From Sulfurovum xiamenensis (GTDB lineage Bacteria > Campylobacterota > Campylobacteria > Campylobacterales > Sulfurovaceae), in contig NZ_JAQIBC010000001.1 of the NCBI RefSeq assembly GCF_030347995.1, positions 434,001-498,000 of the forward strand: 64,000 nucleotides of DNA. The letters are read 5' to 3'. The stretch's first letter is position 1. Each line of letters starts with the position of its first letter. Under the pieces are notes generated by a model. That model was not told the origin of the DNA. It did no database searches and saw only the letters and a program-made list of their open reading frames with translations. A program made the translations under genes and the position numbers. Positions 41,670 through 52,273 of the stretch are shown here, one piece after another.

Positions 41670-42482
41670 ATGGAACATTTTATCTGGAACGTCAATCCCA
41701 ATATCTTAGAATTAGGTCCTTTACAGCTTCGTTGGTACGGTCTGCTCTTTGTGGGTTCATTTTTTCTTGGACTGATGATCCTCACCAAGATCTATAAACG
41801 CGAAGGCAAAGATCCTGCTGTTCTTGATTCCATGCTGATCTATGTCATGGTAGGTGCAGTACTGGGTTCGCGTTTGGTACACTGTTTCTTCTATGAACCG
41901 GAGTTTTATCTCTCCCATCCCCTCGAGATACTTAAAGTATGGAAAGGCGGGCTTGCGAGCCATGGTGGACTTGCAGGTGTACTGATCGCACTTTATCTGT
42001 TTGCAAAACGCTATCACACATCCTATATGTGGCTACTTTCACGTGTTTCCATACCTGGTGCACTGACTGCGGCCTTTGTGCGTTTTGGTAATCTTTTCAA
42101 TTCAGAGATACTGGGACTCCCGAGTGACAAACCCTGGGCTATCATCTTTGCACGTGTCGATATGCTCCCTAGACATCCCGTGCAACTCTATGAAGCATTT
42201 TCCTATATTATTATTTTCCTCCTATTGATTGTCATCTATCGTAAAGTGACGCCTGCTTTTGCAACCAAGATACTTCCTGCTGTCTTTTTAATTACCGTCT
42301 TTACTGCGCGTTTCTTTTTGGAATATACCAAAACCAGGCAGGCAGCCTATACGACAGATCTTCCTTTTACAACAGGTCAAATATTAAGTATACCTTATAT
42401 AATATTGGGTATCTTATGGATGATATGGGCATTTAAAAGTGTATCGAAGGATCAAAAATATGACAAAGCCTCTCATAGCTAA
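41670..42482 (+). CDS. lgt: Prolipoprotein diacylglyceryl transferase
   Basis: A 270-residue inner-membrane enzyme that attaches diacylglycerol to the lipobox cysteine of prolipoproteins. Visible are the N-terminal LRWYGLLFVGSFFLG, VGAVLGSRLVHCFFYEPE, the signature GGLASHGGLAGVLIALYLF, RFGNLFNSEILGLPSDKPWA and RHPVQLYEA. Candidate substrates in the window are the lipoproteins at 17988-18512 and perhaps 39458-39751. The 3' end overlaps the activase gene by 23 bases. Confidence 0.96.
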   Translation: MEHFIWNVNPNILELGPLQLRWYGLLFVGSFFLGLMILTKIYKREGKDPAVLDSMLIYVMVGAVLGSRLVHCFFYEPEFYLSHPLEILKVWKGGLASHGGLAGVLIALYLFAKRYHTSYMWLLSRVSIPGALTAAFVRFGNLFNSEILGLPSDKPWAIIFARVDMLPRHPVQLYEAFSYIIIFLLLIVIYRKVTPAFATKILPAVFLITVFTARFFLEYTKTRQAAYTTDLPFTTGQILSIPYIILGILWMIWAFKSVSKDQKYDKASHS

Positions 42483-45400
42483 ATATGCACTCGGTATTGA
42501 CATCGGTTCAACGACCGTAAAGTACGTAGTGTGCGATGAACATTTTAATATACTCCAAAAAGCCTATACCCCCCACGATACCAAACAAGCCCCGACACTT
42601 TTAAGACTCCTTCAAGAACTCTCCCTTGCACACCCTGATATCTATAACCACATAGACAAAGTCTACATCACCGGTTCAGGCGCCACCCGTATAGCACCCA
42701 CGATCAATGCACGTTTTGTACAAGAGGTGAATGCTGTTGTCCTGGCCGTTGAACATCTCCATCCTGATGTAAGGGCTGTTGTCGAACTAGGCGGACAGGA
42801 TGCGAAGATCATGCATTTTAAAGTCAGTGAGGATGGTAAGAAGTCCGTACTTAGCTCTATGAATGACAAATGTGCCTCAGGTACGGGTGCAACGATCGAG
42901 AAATGTACGATGAAAGTAGGCATGGAAAGCGATGAGGTTCAGAAACTTTCTTTTGAAACAGACAAACTTCACCATGTTGCAGCCAAGTGCGGGGTCTTTG
43001 CCGAAACAGACATCGTAAACCTTGTCAAAACCTCTGTTCCTTCGCATGAGATCATGAACTCACTTGCTGATGCCATCGTGATGCAAAATCTCACTGTCCT
43101 GACACGTGGGAATACCCTGATGCCTAAAGTCCTGCTTCTTGGAGGTCCCAACACTTACCTGCCATTTTTACAAGAGTGTTGGCGTATGCGTATCAGTGAA
43201 CTATGGGATGAGCGTGGTGTACAGTATGACAAAGAGAAGATCAATGAACTCATCATCGTACCTGACAATGCCCAGTATTATGCTGCGTTAGGGGCCGTGA
43301 TCTTCGGTGAAGGCGAAGCGAACCATGACAAACCTTTTACAGGTCTTATACAGCTTAAAACCCTGGTCGACACAGGAGGAGTGACACAAAATGAGAATGA
43401 TGATACCCCTCTGGTTTCCAGCCCTGAAGAGTTACAAGCCTTTCAAGAAGAGTACACGATCAAAACGTTCACCCCTCCTCTACTCACAGAAAAAACCACC
43501 TGTTTCTTGGGTATAGACGGAGGTTCCACCTCTTCCAAAGCAGTCTTGTGTGATGCACAAGGAGAACTGCTATTGAAGGTCTATCAACTCTCCAAAGGGA
43601 ACCCCATAGAAGATACCCTGGAGTTACTACAGAAAATACAGGCACAAGACCCACATCACTTCTATGACATTCAGGGCTTAGGTGTAACAGGTTACGCCGC
43701 GGATGTACTCGGCGGTGCACTCAATGCAGACGCGAATATCATCGAAACCATCGCACATATGAAAAGTGCACAAAAAGCCTTCGGAGAAGATATCAATGTC
43801 ATCTGTGATATCGGAGGGCAGGATATCAAAGTGCTTTTCATGGAAAACGGCATGATGAAAAATTTCCGTCTTTCCAACCAATGTTCTGCAGGTAATGGTA
43901 CCCTGCTTCAAAGTATGGCAAAACAGTTTGGTGTCCCTGTAGAAAACTACGCATACACCGCCTTTACAGCCAAAAAAGCGCCACTCTTTAACTATGGTTG
44001 TGCGGTGTTCCTGGACACGGACAGGGTCAACTTTCAAAAAGAGGGCTACAGCAAAGAAGAACTCTTTGCAGGCATTGCCAAAGTCTTGCCTAAAAATGTC
44101 TGGCAGTATGTCGTACAGGCACCCAACCTCGCTGCTTTTGGAGACCATTTTGTGCTGCAAGGTGGTACCCAGTACAATCAAGCTGCCCTTAAAGCCCAAG
44201 TAGACTATATCAAAGAGAAAGTACCGCATGCCAGAGTAGATGTACACCCTCATCCCGGAGAAGCCGGTGCCTATGGTGCAGCACTAGAAGCCAAAGATAT
44301 GGTCGAGCAACGAGGGTATGCGACCTTTGTCGGTATGGAAGAAGCATTACAGATGACCTACACCTCCAGAACCGATGAGAGCACACGTTGTCACTTTTGC
44401 AGTATCAACTGTTCACGTACCTTTATAGACACACAAACCCCTTCATCTGACACTGTACGTTACATCGCAGGATTCTCATGTGAAGAGGGTACCGTGGAGT
44501 CCCATGAAGCACTCAAACTACTTAAAGAGGGGAGAAAAGCATTACAGAAAAACACCCCTAACCTTGTCAAAAAAGAGTCCATGTCACTCTTTGCACCTAC
44601 CTATGACCTGGAGACAAAACCTACAGCTGCAACTCAAGTCAAAGAGCAACAGGTCAAAGTGACACTGGGTGGCTGGGGACCGACATTAAGAAAAGAGGTC
44701 ACCAGAAACTTTTTGGAAAGTAGCCAAGAGAGTAAAACTTACAGAAAGAATCTGCAGATAGCCATACCCAAAGTGCTGAACGTTTACTCTTTGGCCCCTT
44801 TTTTACGTACCTATCTCGAAGCACTTGACCTTAGTCCTATGAACATACAGTTTTCAGGTTTTTCCAATGAAGACATGTTCCTGGAAGGGGCAAAATACGG
44901 CTCCGTAGATTCTTGCTACCCGGCAAAAGTGGCCCAATCTCATGTCTATTCACTGATGTACTCTAAAAAGTTTTCCAAAAAACACTTTGATCATCTCTGG
45001 TTCCCTGCGGTCACCCATCTTCCCGGCTATCTCAAACATACGATGGGCCAAACATCCTGTCCTATCATCTCAGGTACACCAAAAGTAGTCTACTCTGCCT
45101 TCACCAAAGAGAAAAACCTCTTTGAAGAAAAAGGCATTGATTACGTAGAAGATGCACTCAATTTTGACAACCATGACTTACTGAAAAAACAGCTTTTTCA
45201 CACCTGGAGAGATAAACTCCGTATCACTGAAGATGAGAATAACTGGGCAGTAGAGCAGGCATGGAAAGCGTTGGATCAAAATGATGCGAAGATCATGCAG
45301 GAGGGACGCAGTATCTTAGATGAAGCTGTTGCTAATGACGAGATCGTGATCTTACTGCTAGGACGTCCTTACCATTCAGACCCGGGACTGAACCATGAAG

Positions 45401-45861
45401 TCTTGGACGAATTCCAATCCTTAGGGTTTAAAACACTCTCCATGCGTGCCATTCCCAAAGATGAAGATTATCTGATGCAGTACTTCAAAGAGGATGTCGA
45501 CTTTGGTTATGTTGAATCCCCTTATGACATACGCGATGTATGGGCAGAGAACTTTTCAACCAATTCTGCACAAAAGGTCTGGGCAGCCAAATTTGCAGCA
45601 CGGCATCCTAATGTTGCCGTACTTGACCTTTCCAGTTTCAAATGCGGTCATGATGCACCGACCTACGCGATCATTGATAAAATATTAGGGGCAAGCCGTA
45701 CACCACACTTGACCCTGCATGATATCGATGCCAACAAACCCGGCGGATCCATAAAAATACGTGTGAAGACCTTTGCCTATACACTGGAACAATATCAAAA
45801 ACGACTTACCCATCCACAACAGACAACGCACAATCCAACACAAGAGGAGATAAGAGTATGA
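42460..45861 (+). CDS. Large activase with two BadF-type ATPase domains plus a dehydratase-like domain
   Basis: A 1133-residue fusion. Two ASKHA ATPase domains of the BcrAD/BadFG (HgdC) activase type occur in tandem: the first with LGIDIGSTTVKYVV, ELGGQDAKI and the cluster cysteines in DKCASGTGATIEKC and AAKCGVFAETD; the second (about 350-630) with LGIDGGSTSSKAVL, DIGGQDIKV, NQCSAGNGT and NYGCAVF. The C-terminal third (about 640-1100) is a COG3580-like dehydratase-type region with CHFCSINCSRTF and LLGRPYHSDPGLNHEV. Members couple ATP hydrolysis to low-potential electron transfer by Fe-S clusters. The physiological substrate is unknown. The next gene overlaps by 4 bases. Confidence 0.87.
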   Translation: MTKPLIAKYALGIDIGSTTVKYVVCDEHFNILQKAYTPHDTKQAPTLLRLLQELSLAHPDIYNHIDKVYITGSGATRIAPTINARFVQEVNAVVLAVEHLHPDVRAVVELGGQDAKIMHFKVSEDGKKSVLSSMNDKCASGTGATIEKCTMKVGMESDEVQKLSFETDKLHHVAAKCGVFAETDIVNLVKTSVPSHEIMNSLADAIVMQNLTVLTRGNTLMPKVLLLGGPNTYLPFLQECWRMRISELWDERGVQYDKEKINELIIVPDNAQYYAALGAVIFGEGEANHDKPFTGLIQLKTLVDTGGVTQNENDDTPLVSSPEELQAFQEEYTIKTFTPPLLTEKTTCFLGIDGGSTSSKAVLCDAQGELLLKVYQLSKGNPIEDTLELLQKIQAQDPHHFYDIQGLGVTGYAADVLGGALNADANIIETIAHMKSAQKAFGEDINVICDIGGQDIKVLFMENGMMKNFRLSNQCSAGNGTLLQSMAKQFGVPVENYAYTAFTAKKAPLFNYGCAVFLDTDRVNFQKEGYSKEELFAGIAKVLPKNVWQYVVQAPNLAAFGDHFVLQGGTQYNQAALKAQVDYIKEKVPHARVDVHPHPGEAGAYGAALEAKDMVEQRGYATFVGMEEALQMTYTSRTDESTRCHFCSINCSRTFIDTQTPSSDTVRYIAGFSCEEGTVESHEALKLLKEGRKALQKNTPNLVKKESMSLFAPTYDLETKPTAATQVKEQQVKVTLGGWGPTLRKEVTRNFLESSQESKTYRKNLQIAIPKVLNVYSLAPFLRTYLEALDLSPMNIQFSGFSNEDMFLEGAKYGSVDSCYPAKVAQSHVYSLMYSKKFSKKHFDHLWFPAVTHLPGYLKHTMGQTSCPIISGTPKVVYSAFTKEKNLFEEKGIDYVEDALNFDNHDLLKKQLFHTWRDKLRITEDENNWAVEQAWKALDQNDAKIMQEGRSILDEAVANDEIVILLLGRPYHSDPGLNHEVLDEFQSLGFKTLSMRAIPKDEDYLMQYFKEDVDFGYVESPYDIRDVWAENFSTNSAQKVWAAKFAARHPNVAVLDLSSFKCGHDAPTYAIIDKILGASRTPHLTLHDIDANKPGGSIKIRVKTFAYTLEQYQKRLTHPQQTTHNPTQEEIRV

Positions 45862-47378
45862 GTGAAGTATGCAGTAACATGAGACCTCCCCAAAGTAATG
45901 GTGATCTGTCGTTCATCAATACAACCCAGACACAATGGAGGGATGTACCACAAGAAACTATCAAGTATGCACCCAAAGAGGAAACTATTCTGCTTTCGGG
46001 TGGATTGACCATTTTGCAGGATAAGCTCATACAGTCTGCCCTGCAGTCACTGGGGGAGAATTATATCTCTATCCCCAACCCCGATTTTGAATCCTTTCAA
46101 AAAGGGAAAGCTTTTGGAAACAGAGGCCAGTGCAACCCTACCTATTTCACTGTCGGGAACCTTGTCAAATACTTACAAAAACTTCGTGATGAGAAGGGTC
46201 TGAGCAGTGAAGAGATTGTACGAAAATATGTCTACATCACTGCAGGTGGTTGTGGGCCTTGCCGTTTTGGCATGTATATTACCGAATACAAAAAAGCCTT
46301 GAGGGATGCAGGTTTTGATGGTCTCAGGATCACATCTTTTGACCACGACAAAGGCATTTTTCAGGGAGATGAGATCGATGATGGAATTTTGAACTTCACC
46401 CCTCACTTTTTTATCACCCTCACCAAGGCGGTGATCATCGGTGATATCATGAATATACTTGGCTACAAGATGCGTCCTTATGAAGTAGAAGTTGGCAGTG
46501 TCGATGCAGCCATGAAACAGTGTGAAGATCTTGTCTCTGAAGCATTCTTAGAAAAAAAGAGTTTGGTAAAAACATTATGGAAATGCCGAAGGGTCTTGGA
46601 AGAGGTAAAACTCGACCGATTGCAGCCCAAAGCCAAGGTCATGGTCATGGGTGAATTTTGGGCGGCTATGACAGAAGGTGATGGAAACTACAACCTACAT
46701 CGATTTTTAGAATCCGAGGGTGCAGAGTGTATACCGCAGCCTATCATCAACCGTTTGCTTTTAAATCTTTGGGAAGCAGAACGTGCTGTACACAAAAGGG
46801 AAAATCTACAGGTTGAAGATGCCAACAAAATAGACTTCTCTTCTGTGAAAACACGGGTGCTTATCAAGCTGGGCAAGGCAGCGATCAAAACCCATTTCGC
46901 CCTCTATGCAAAAGCCATCGGTCTCCATGACTATGAGATACCTGACATGGATAAACTTGCCCGTTTGGGACAAGAGTACTATACACTTGACTGTGACGGG
47001 GGTGAAGGGCATTTGGAAGTAGCACACCTCATCGAAAGTGTCAAAGAGAACATTTCACACCTTGTCATCTCCGTCAAACCTTTTGGATGTATGCCCTCTT
47101 CTTCGGTCTCAGACGGGGTACAGTCGCTGGTCACAAGCCGTTTTCCTGAAGCCAATTTCCTTGCCATAGAGACATCAGGAGAAGGCGCAGCGAACTTTTA
47201 CTCACGTGTACAGATGGCTCTGTTCAAAGCAAAACAATCGGCAAAAGAGGAATTTGAAAATTTAACACTGCCAGAGGAGATACCGGATAGAATACACAAC
47301 TATCTCTATCAGCCTAAAAGTGAAAAAGCAGGTACTGCTTCACAATTGGTCGCAAGTTTAGAAGAGAGAAGGCTTTAG
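45858..47378 (+). CDS. 2-hydroxyacyl-CoA dehydratase-like partner protein
   Basis: A 506-residue protein of the COG3581 type that accompanies the large activase: Cys-containing segments GNRGQCNPTYFTVGNL, AGGCGPCRFGMYITEY and KPFGCMPSSSVSDG may bind an Fe-S (perhaps double-cubane) cluster. ATG overlaps the activase stop, so the two are translationally coupled and probably form one complex. The family is linked to ATP-driven reductions, but no function is established for this pair. Confidence 0.84.
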   Translation: MSEVCSNMRPPQSNGDLSFINTTQTQWRDVPQETIKYAPKEETILLSGGLTILQDKLIQSALQSLGENYISIPNPDFESFQKGKAFGNRGQCNPTYFTVGNLVKYLQKLRDEKGLSSEEIVRKYVYITAGGCGPCRFGMYITEYKKALRDAGFDGLRITSFDHDKGIFQGDEIDDGILNFTPHFFITLTKAVIIGDIMNILGYKMRPYEVEVGSVDAAMKQCEDLVSEAFLEKKSLVKTLWKCRRVLEEVKLDRLQPKAKVMVMGEFWAAMTEGDGNYNLHRFLESEGAECIPQPIINRLLLNLWEAERAVHKRENLQVEDANKIDFSSVKTRVLIKLGKAAIKTHFALYAKAIGLHDYEIPDMDKLARLGQEYYTLDCDGGEGHLEVAHLIESVKENISHLVISVKPFGCMPSSSVSDGVQSLVTSRFPEANFLAIETSGEGAANFYSRVQMALFKAKQSAKEEFENLTLPEEIPDRIHNYLYQPKSEKAGTASQLVASLEERRL

Positions 47379-48703
47379 CCTTCCTCTGTCTTATGGATAA
47401 TATCAGCCAACCCCTCTTCTTCGGCTTCATCAATATCCAGTGCTTCTACTTCTCCAGCCTTGGCATCTCTGAATACTGATCTATCCAACTCTTTTTCACT
47501 CTTAGCCACGATACAGGTCACAACAGCATCCCCTGTGACATTCACAGAAGTACGTATCATGTCAAGCAGTCTGTCAACACCCAAAATGAGTCCTATGCCT
47601 TCTACAGGAAGTCCTACCTGCACAAAGACCATGGAGAGCATGATGAGCCCTACACCGGGTACGCCTGCCGTTCCTACGGAAGCCAGCACAGACATAAGTA
47701 TCACCGTTAGATAACCGCTTAACCCCAGTTCAACGCCATACACATTTGCTATAAAGACCGTCGCCACTCCCTGCATGATGGCCGTACCGTCCATATTGAT
47801 CGTGGCCCCGAAAGGTACAGTGAATGAAGCCACCGAGTTATCTACCCCCATACGCTTTGTCACAGATCTCAGTGTGACGGGTATGGTCGCATTGGAACTT
47901 GCTGTGGAGAAAGCAAAGACCTGTGCATCCCGTATCTTCTGTAAGAACATTTTAGGACTCAGCCCGGAAAAAAGTTTGAGTAGGATCATCAGCGTGCCAA
48001 AAAGATGCAGTAACAACGCAGCCACAAGCACCAGTACATACCCGGCCAGACTGATAAGAAGATCCAAACCGAGTTCAGAAATCGCTTTGGCAAGCAATGC
48101 AAACACAGCGACAGGTGCTACAGACATAATGATATTGACCATATGCATCATCGCTTCATTAAGAACTTCTACCCCCTCTGCAATGTTTTGTGCTTTTTTC
48201 CCTACCATTAACAATGAGATACCGAACAAAATAGAGAAGAAGATGATCTGCAACATATTCCCGTAAGCAAAGGCATGAATGACATTATCAGGGATAATGT
48301 TGATGAGTACTTCCGAAAGAGGTGGTGCTTCCTTGGCTATGAAAGTTGTTGTAGCTGTACCATTCGCACCAGAACCAGGGGCCACTATGATCGCCAAACC
48401 TATAGCAGTAGCGATCGCGATAGCCGTCGTTAACATATAAAGTCCAAATGACTTTACCCCTACACTTCCCAACTTCCGTACATCTCCTATACCCAGTACA
48501 CCCGAGATAAGTGAGAAGAAGACCAAAGGGACCACAAGCATCTTCAGTGCGGTAATGAACATCTTTCCTATGATATAGAAGATTCCTCCTACGACATACT
48601 CCTGCACAAAACTGCCTTCATTGTTCCAGCCACCGATATTGATCACCAATCCTACAATGATCCCCAGGAGCATCGACCATAATACTTTTTGTGTGAGTGT
48701 CAT
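47375..48703 (-). CDS. Dicarboxylate/amino acid:cation symporter (DAACS family)
   Basis: A 442-residue inner-membrane transporter of the GltP/DctA type: about eight membrane segments and the re-entrant signature regions AFSTASSNATIPVTL (serine-rich HP1 loop) and PFGATINMDGTAIMQG (NMDGT motif), then GTAGVPGVGLIMLSMV (HP2). It imports glutamate, aspartate or C4-dicarboxylates with Na+ or H+. The C-terminal acidic tail is cytosolic. It is convergent with the dehydratase gene (stops overlap by 4 bases) and divergent from tmRNA. Confidence 0.93.
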   Translation of the reverse strand: MTLTQKVLWSMLLGIIVGLVINIGGWNNEGSFVQEYVVGGIFYIIGKMFITALKMLVVPLVFFSLISGVLGIGDVRKLGSVGVKSFGLYMLTTAIAIATAIGLAIIVAPGSGANGTATTTFIAKEAPPLSEVLINIIPDNVIHAFAYGNMLQIIFFSILFGISLLMVGKKAQNIAEGVEVLNEAMMHMVNIIMSVAPVAVFALLAKAISELGLDLLISLAGYVLVLVAALLLHLFGTLMILLKLFSGLSPKMFLQKIRDAQVFAFSTASSNATIPVTLRSVTKRMGVDNSVASFTVPFGATINMDGTAIMQGVATVFIANVYGVELGLSGYLTVILMSVLASVGTAGVPGVGLIMLSMVFVQVGLPVEGIGLILGVDRLLDMIRTSVNVTGDAVVTCIVAKSEKELDRSVFRDAKAGEVEALDIDEAEEEGLADIIHKTEEG

Positions 48704-48860
48704 ATATGTTGTTCCTCTTCCCTTATATTCCCAGATTCTAGATACCTATTTATCTATCTTTAAACCATATTTTCTTTGTTTGTCTATCCGAAAAACCTAC
48801 GTGTAATGGAGTCGATCAGGATTGCTGCATTATAACAAAAAACGTTATTTTCTCACCCTA

Positions 48861-48889
48861 TTGACAAATTAACTTAAAAGTGTTACACT
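48861..48889 (+). promoter_or_regulatory. tmRNA promoter
   Basis: A perfect TTGACA (48861-48866) and TACACT (48884-48889) are 17 bases apart, upstream of the tmRNA 5' end at 48909. It is the best sigma-70-type promoter in the window, as expected for a highly expressed stable RNA. Confidence 0.82.
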
Positions 48890-48908
48890 CCGCCATCTTT
48901 ACAGATAT

Positions 48909-49283
48909 GGGGATGACTTGGTTTCGACTGGAGTAGTCGGGGCTATGTGCATGTCGGACTGGGCAATTCCGTTACGCGGCCCACACGCGAATAAACGCAA
49001 ACAATACAGATTATCGTCCAGCTTACGCAGTAGCGTAAGTCATTAACCCCGCTAACGCGGAGGACTGCTTCGCCGGTGAGTGTCATCTTAACCGGATTTT
49101 GAAGTATCACATCTGATGACTATGCTCCCTGGAAGCTATGCCAGGGTGTGAGAATTTTAGCTCGTCTTGTAAAGTTTTGAGTGTAGTACAAAGCAGGATT
49201 AAAATTAACAACACTGACTAAGCATGTAGAGTCATGGTTCTATCTATTTTAGGACAGGGGTTCAATTCCCCTCATCTCCACCA
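48909..49283 (+). ncRNA. ssrA: Transfer-messenger RNA
   Basis: A 375-base tmRNA that rescues stalled ribosomes. The 5' end GGGGATGACTTGGTTTCGAC pairs with the 3' end GGTTCAATTCCCCTCATCTCC, and ACCA is encoded. The tag frame begins with GCA at 48997 and reads ANNTDYRPAYAVA, ending TAA at 49036-49038. The tag starts Ala-Asn-Asn like other Campylobacterota tags but ends Ala-Val-Ala rather than Ala-Ala. Pseudoknot-like GC-rich repeats follow the tag. Confidence 0.97.
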
Positions 49284-49294
49284 AATCACAAAAT

Positions 49295-50299
49295 TTAAAT
49301 CACTTCCTTTGCGATATCAGCAGATAATCCTGTTGTAACTTCATAAGAAATAGTCCCAAACTGTTTTGCAGCCACTTGTGCATCATCCATCACACACACT
49401 TCTTCTTTATCTGACTCAAGAGAGATAGAGTCCATAGAGACACGTCCTAGTACAGGTAACCCCTCACTTGTGACATAAGGTTGAGCACTATTCCCTCTAG
49501 ACCATCCATCACCATAGCCTAGATCATAGGTAGATACTGTCATATCCTCTGTAGCGATGAAGTCCCCTCCGTATCCTATGCGTTCTCCAGCTTTTAATAC
49601 TTTGCTTGATATCTTTTTAGCATGTAGTGACATTACAGGATATAGTGTCACTTCATCAAAAAGGTGCGGCAGTTCATTGTATCCATAAATACCAATTCCT
49701 ACACGGACAAGATCTTCATCAAAACTTTTACTTCTAAGAATAGCGGCTGTATTATGCGAATGTACTCTTACATTCGTAAAACCGGCTTCTTTTACTCTCT
49801 GTTTCACAGTTTCAAACTGCTTCTGCTGCCAAAAGAATTCAGAGCTCAATTCATCTGAACTCCGGTAATGCGTCATCACACCGATAAGGTCTACCCCTTG
49901 TTCTTCGATCAAAGCAAATGCTTCATCCAGCTCATCCAAAGCTATCCCGTTACGGTGCATTCCTGTGTCTACTTTGAGTTCTACTTTTGCACCTTTTTGG
50001 GCTTTTTTGATATCTTCCAAAGTATTGATCGTAAAAGAATACTTCTCATCTTTTATGATACTGTCACCCAATATCAGTATCGTTTCAAAGAGGGATCTTA
50101 TCTGCTCTGCTTCTGCCGTTTTACGTACGACTGCATGTCTGATACCAAACTCTGATGCCAGTTTCCCCATCAGTTCCAGCCCATGACCATAGGCATTGTC
50201 TTTAAGGACAATTGCGATCTTCTCAACTGAGCCAGTTTTTAGTGCAATTTGGTTAAGATTATGATAGAAATTTTGTTTATTTATTTTAATAAATGCCAT
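49295..50299 (-). CDS. alr: Alanine racemase
   Basis: A 334-residue PLP enzyme that makes D-alanine for peptidoglycan. The PLP lysine is in [16 protein letters not shown], with [29 protein letters not shown] and GYGDGWSRG later; the catalytic Tyr is in [12 protein letters not shown]. The frame extends 44 codons upstream, overlapping aguA on the other strand, but ATG at 50297-50299 gives the typical [15 protein letters not shown]. It is divergent from aguA with 40 bases between starts. Confidence 0.95.
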   Translation of the reverse strand: MAFIKINKQNFYHNLNQIALKTGSVEKIAIVLKDNAYGHGLELMGKLASEFGIRHAVVRKTAEAEQIRSLFETILILGDSIIKDEKYSFTINTLEDIKKAQKGAKVELKVDTGMHRNGIALDELDEAFALIEEQGVDLIGVMTHYRSSDELSSEFFWQQKQFETVKQRVKEAGFTNVRVHSHNTAAILRSKSFDEDLVRVGIGIYGYNELPHLFDEVTLYPVMSLHAKKISSKVLKAGERIGYGGDFIATEDMTVSTYDLGYGDGWSRGNSAQPYVTSEGLPVLGRVSMDSISLESDKEEVCVMDDAQVAAKQFGTISYEVTTGLSADIAKEVI

Positions 50300-50339
50300 G
50301 ACGAGATTATACCAAAATAGATAATAAAAAGAGGTCCAT

Positions 50340-51353
50340 ATGATTACTATGCCGGCTGAATGGGAAAAACAGCGTGCTGTACTATTATCTTTCCCCCATG
50401 AAAAGACAGACTGGCATGATCCAGACAATCCAGCAGACTTGGAAGCCAGTCTCTCACCATTTATACGTATCGCACAAGCAATCGCTTATGGAGAGGCCGT
50501 TTACATCATCTGTAAAGAGAAAGAAAAAATTGCAAATATGTTCTGTTCCACACGGAATATGACTTTCATAGAGATACCTACCAACGATACATGGATACGT
50601 GACTACGGATACATCAGTATAAAAGAAAATGATGAAGTAAAACTACTTGACTTCACCTTCGATGGCTGGGGAGGCAAATTTGAAGCTTCTCTTGACAATG
50701 CTGTCAACACTGCTTTACACCAAAAAGGATACCTTGGTACTACGCCTCTTGAACATATTGATTTTGTTCTTGAGGGAGGGTCGATAGAAAGCGATGGTGA
50801 AGGAACCATTCTCACTACCTCTACATGCCTTTGTAACCCGAATAGAAACGGTGGGATAAGCAAAAAAGAGATAGAAGAGAAACTACGTACCTACCTGGGT
50901 GCACAAAGAGTTCTATGGCTGGACCATGGGTATCTTTCAGGTGATGATACAGACAGTCATATAGATACCTTGGCAAGGTTTGTCAACAAAACGACCATCA
51001 TGTATGTCAAGTGTGAAGATACAAAAGATGAACACTATGAAGCACTACAAAAAATGGAAGCACAACTGAAAAACTTTACCACAGCAGAGGGGAAACCCTA
51101 TACATTGATCCCACTCCCCATGTGTGAAGCAAAATATAATAATGAAAATGAAAGACTGCCTGCAACCTATGCCAACTTTCTCATTACCAACGATGCACTG
51201 ATCTACCCTACCTACGATGATAAAAATGACACTAAGGTGGGAGAGATATTTAAAGAAGTATTTCCTGACAGGGAAATCATCCCTGTGAATTGTTTAAGAC
51301 TGATAGAACAAGGCGGAAGTCTGCACTGCTCTACGATGCAGATAGTATATTAA
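50340..51353 (+). CDS. aguA: Agmatine deiminase
   Basis: A 337-residue enzyme of the guanidino-group-modifying superfamily that turns agmatine into N-carbamoylputrescine. Motifs: [64 protein letters not shown] and the C-terminal catalytic Cys in [15 protein letters not shown] follows AGAGGTCCAT. It is 11 bases before aguB. Confidence 0.95.
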   Translation: MITMPAEWEKQRAVLLSFPHEKTDWHDPDNPADLEASLSPFIRIAQAIAYGEAVYIICKEKEKIANMFCSTRNMTFIEIPTNDTWIRDYGYISIKENDEVKLLDFTFDGWGGKFEASLDNAVNTALHQKGYLGTTPLEHIDFVLEGGSIESDGEGTILTTSTCLCNPNRNGGISKKEIEEKLRTYLGAQRVLWLDHGYLSGDDTDSHIDTLARFVNKTTIMYVKCEDTKDEHYEALQKMEAQLKNFTTAEGKPYTLIPLPMCEAKYNNENERLPATYANFLITNDALIYPTYDDKNDTKVGEIFKEVFPDREIIPVNCLRLIEQGGSLHCSTMQIVY

Positions 51354-51364
51354 AAAGGATTTTT

Positions 51365-52237
51365 ATGAAAACAGCACTGATCCAACAAGCTTACCATGGC
51401 AGTAAAGAACAAACCCTCCAAGTCACTTTAGAGAAGATAAAAGAAGCTGCACAAAACGGTGCAGAGCTTGTTGTCTTACAGGAGCTTCACCAGACAGAGT
51501 ATTTCTGTCAAAGTGAAGATACCAAATTTTTTGATTATGCCGCTCATTTTGAATCTGATGTAGCATTTTGGGGCACTGTTGCAAAAGAGAACCATGTCGT
51601 TCTGGTCACTTCACTTTTTGAAAAACGTGCAGCAGGCCTCTACCATAACACAGCCGTCATCTTCGAAAAAGATGGTTCTGTTGCAGGGAAATACCGCAAA
51701 ATGCACATCCCTGATGACCCCGGCTTTTATGAGAAGTTTTACTTTACCCCGGGAGATCTTGGGTTTGAACCGATACAAACTTCAGTAGGGAAATTAGGTG
51801 TACTGGTCTGCTGGGACCAATGGTACCCGGAAGCTGCGCGAGCCATGACACTCAAAGGGGCAGAAATACTTATCTATCCTACTGCTATTGGCTGGTTTGA
51901 AGCAGACAGTGAAGAAGAAAAAGCAAGGCAACTAGACAGCTGGATCACCATACAGCGTTCTCATGCCATCGCGAATGGATTGCCGGTAATAAGCTGCAAC
52001 CGTGTAGGCTTTGAAGCGGACAGTGCCGGTGTGATGGCCGGTACGCGTTTTTGGGGCAACTCTTTTGTATGTGGTGCACAAGGAGAGATGCTGGTACATG
52101 CGGATGACAAGAGTGAAACCATACTCTATTCAGAGATCGAACATTCACGCACCAAAGAGGTACGTGATATCTGGCCATTTTTACGTGACAGACGTATAGA
52201 GGAGTATAGTTGTTTACTCAAAAGGTATTGCGACTAA
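51365..52237 (+). CDS. aguB: N-carbamoylputrescine amidohydrolase
   Basis: A 290-residue nitrilase-superfamily enzyme that releases putrescine from N-carbamoylputrescine. The Glu-Lys-Cys triad is visible in VVLQELHQTEYF, YRKMHIPDDPGFYEKFYF and GVLVCWDQWYPEAAR. ATG 51365 has AAAGGATTTTT upstream. With aguA it completes the agmatine-to-putrescine route for polyamine synthesis. Confidence 0.95.
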   Translation: MKTALIQQAYHGSKEQTLQVTLEKIKEAAQNGAELVVLQELHQTEYFCQSEDTKFFDYAAHFESDVAFWGTVAKENHVVLVTSLFEKRAAGLYHNTAVIFEKDGSVAGKYRKMHIPDDPGFYEKFYFTPGDLGFEPIQTSVGKLGVLVCWDQWYPEAARAMTLKGAEILIYPTAIGWFEADSEEEKARQLDSWITIQRSHAIANGLPVISCNRVGFEADSAGVMAGTRFWGNSFVCGAQGEMLVHADDKSETILYSEIEHSRTKEVRDIWPFLRDRRIEEYSCLLKRYCD

Positions 52238-52273
52238 CATTTTTGCTGTTGTGGCATATGAGTCAACAGAAAT

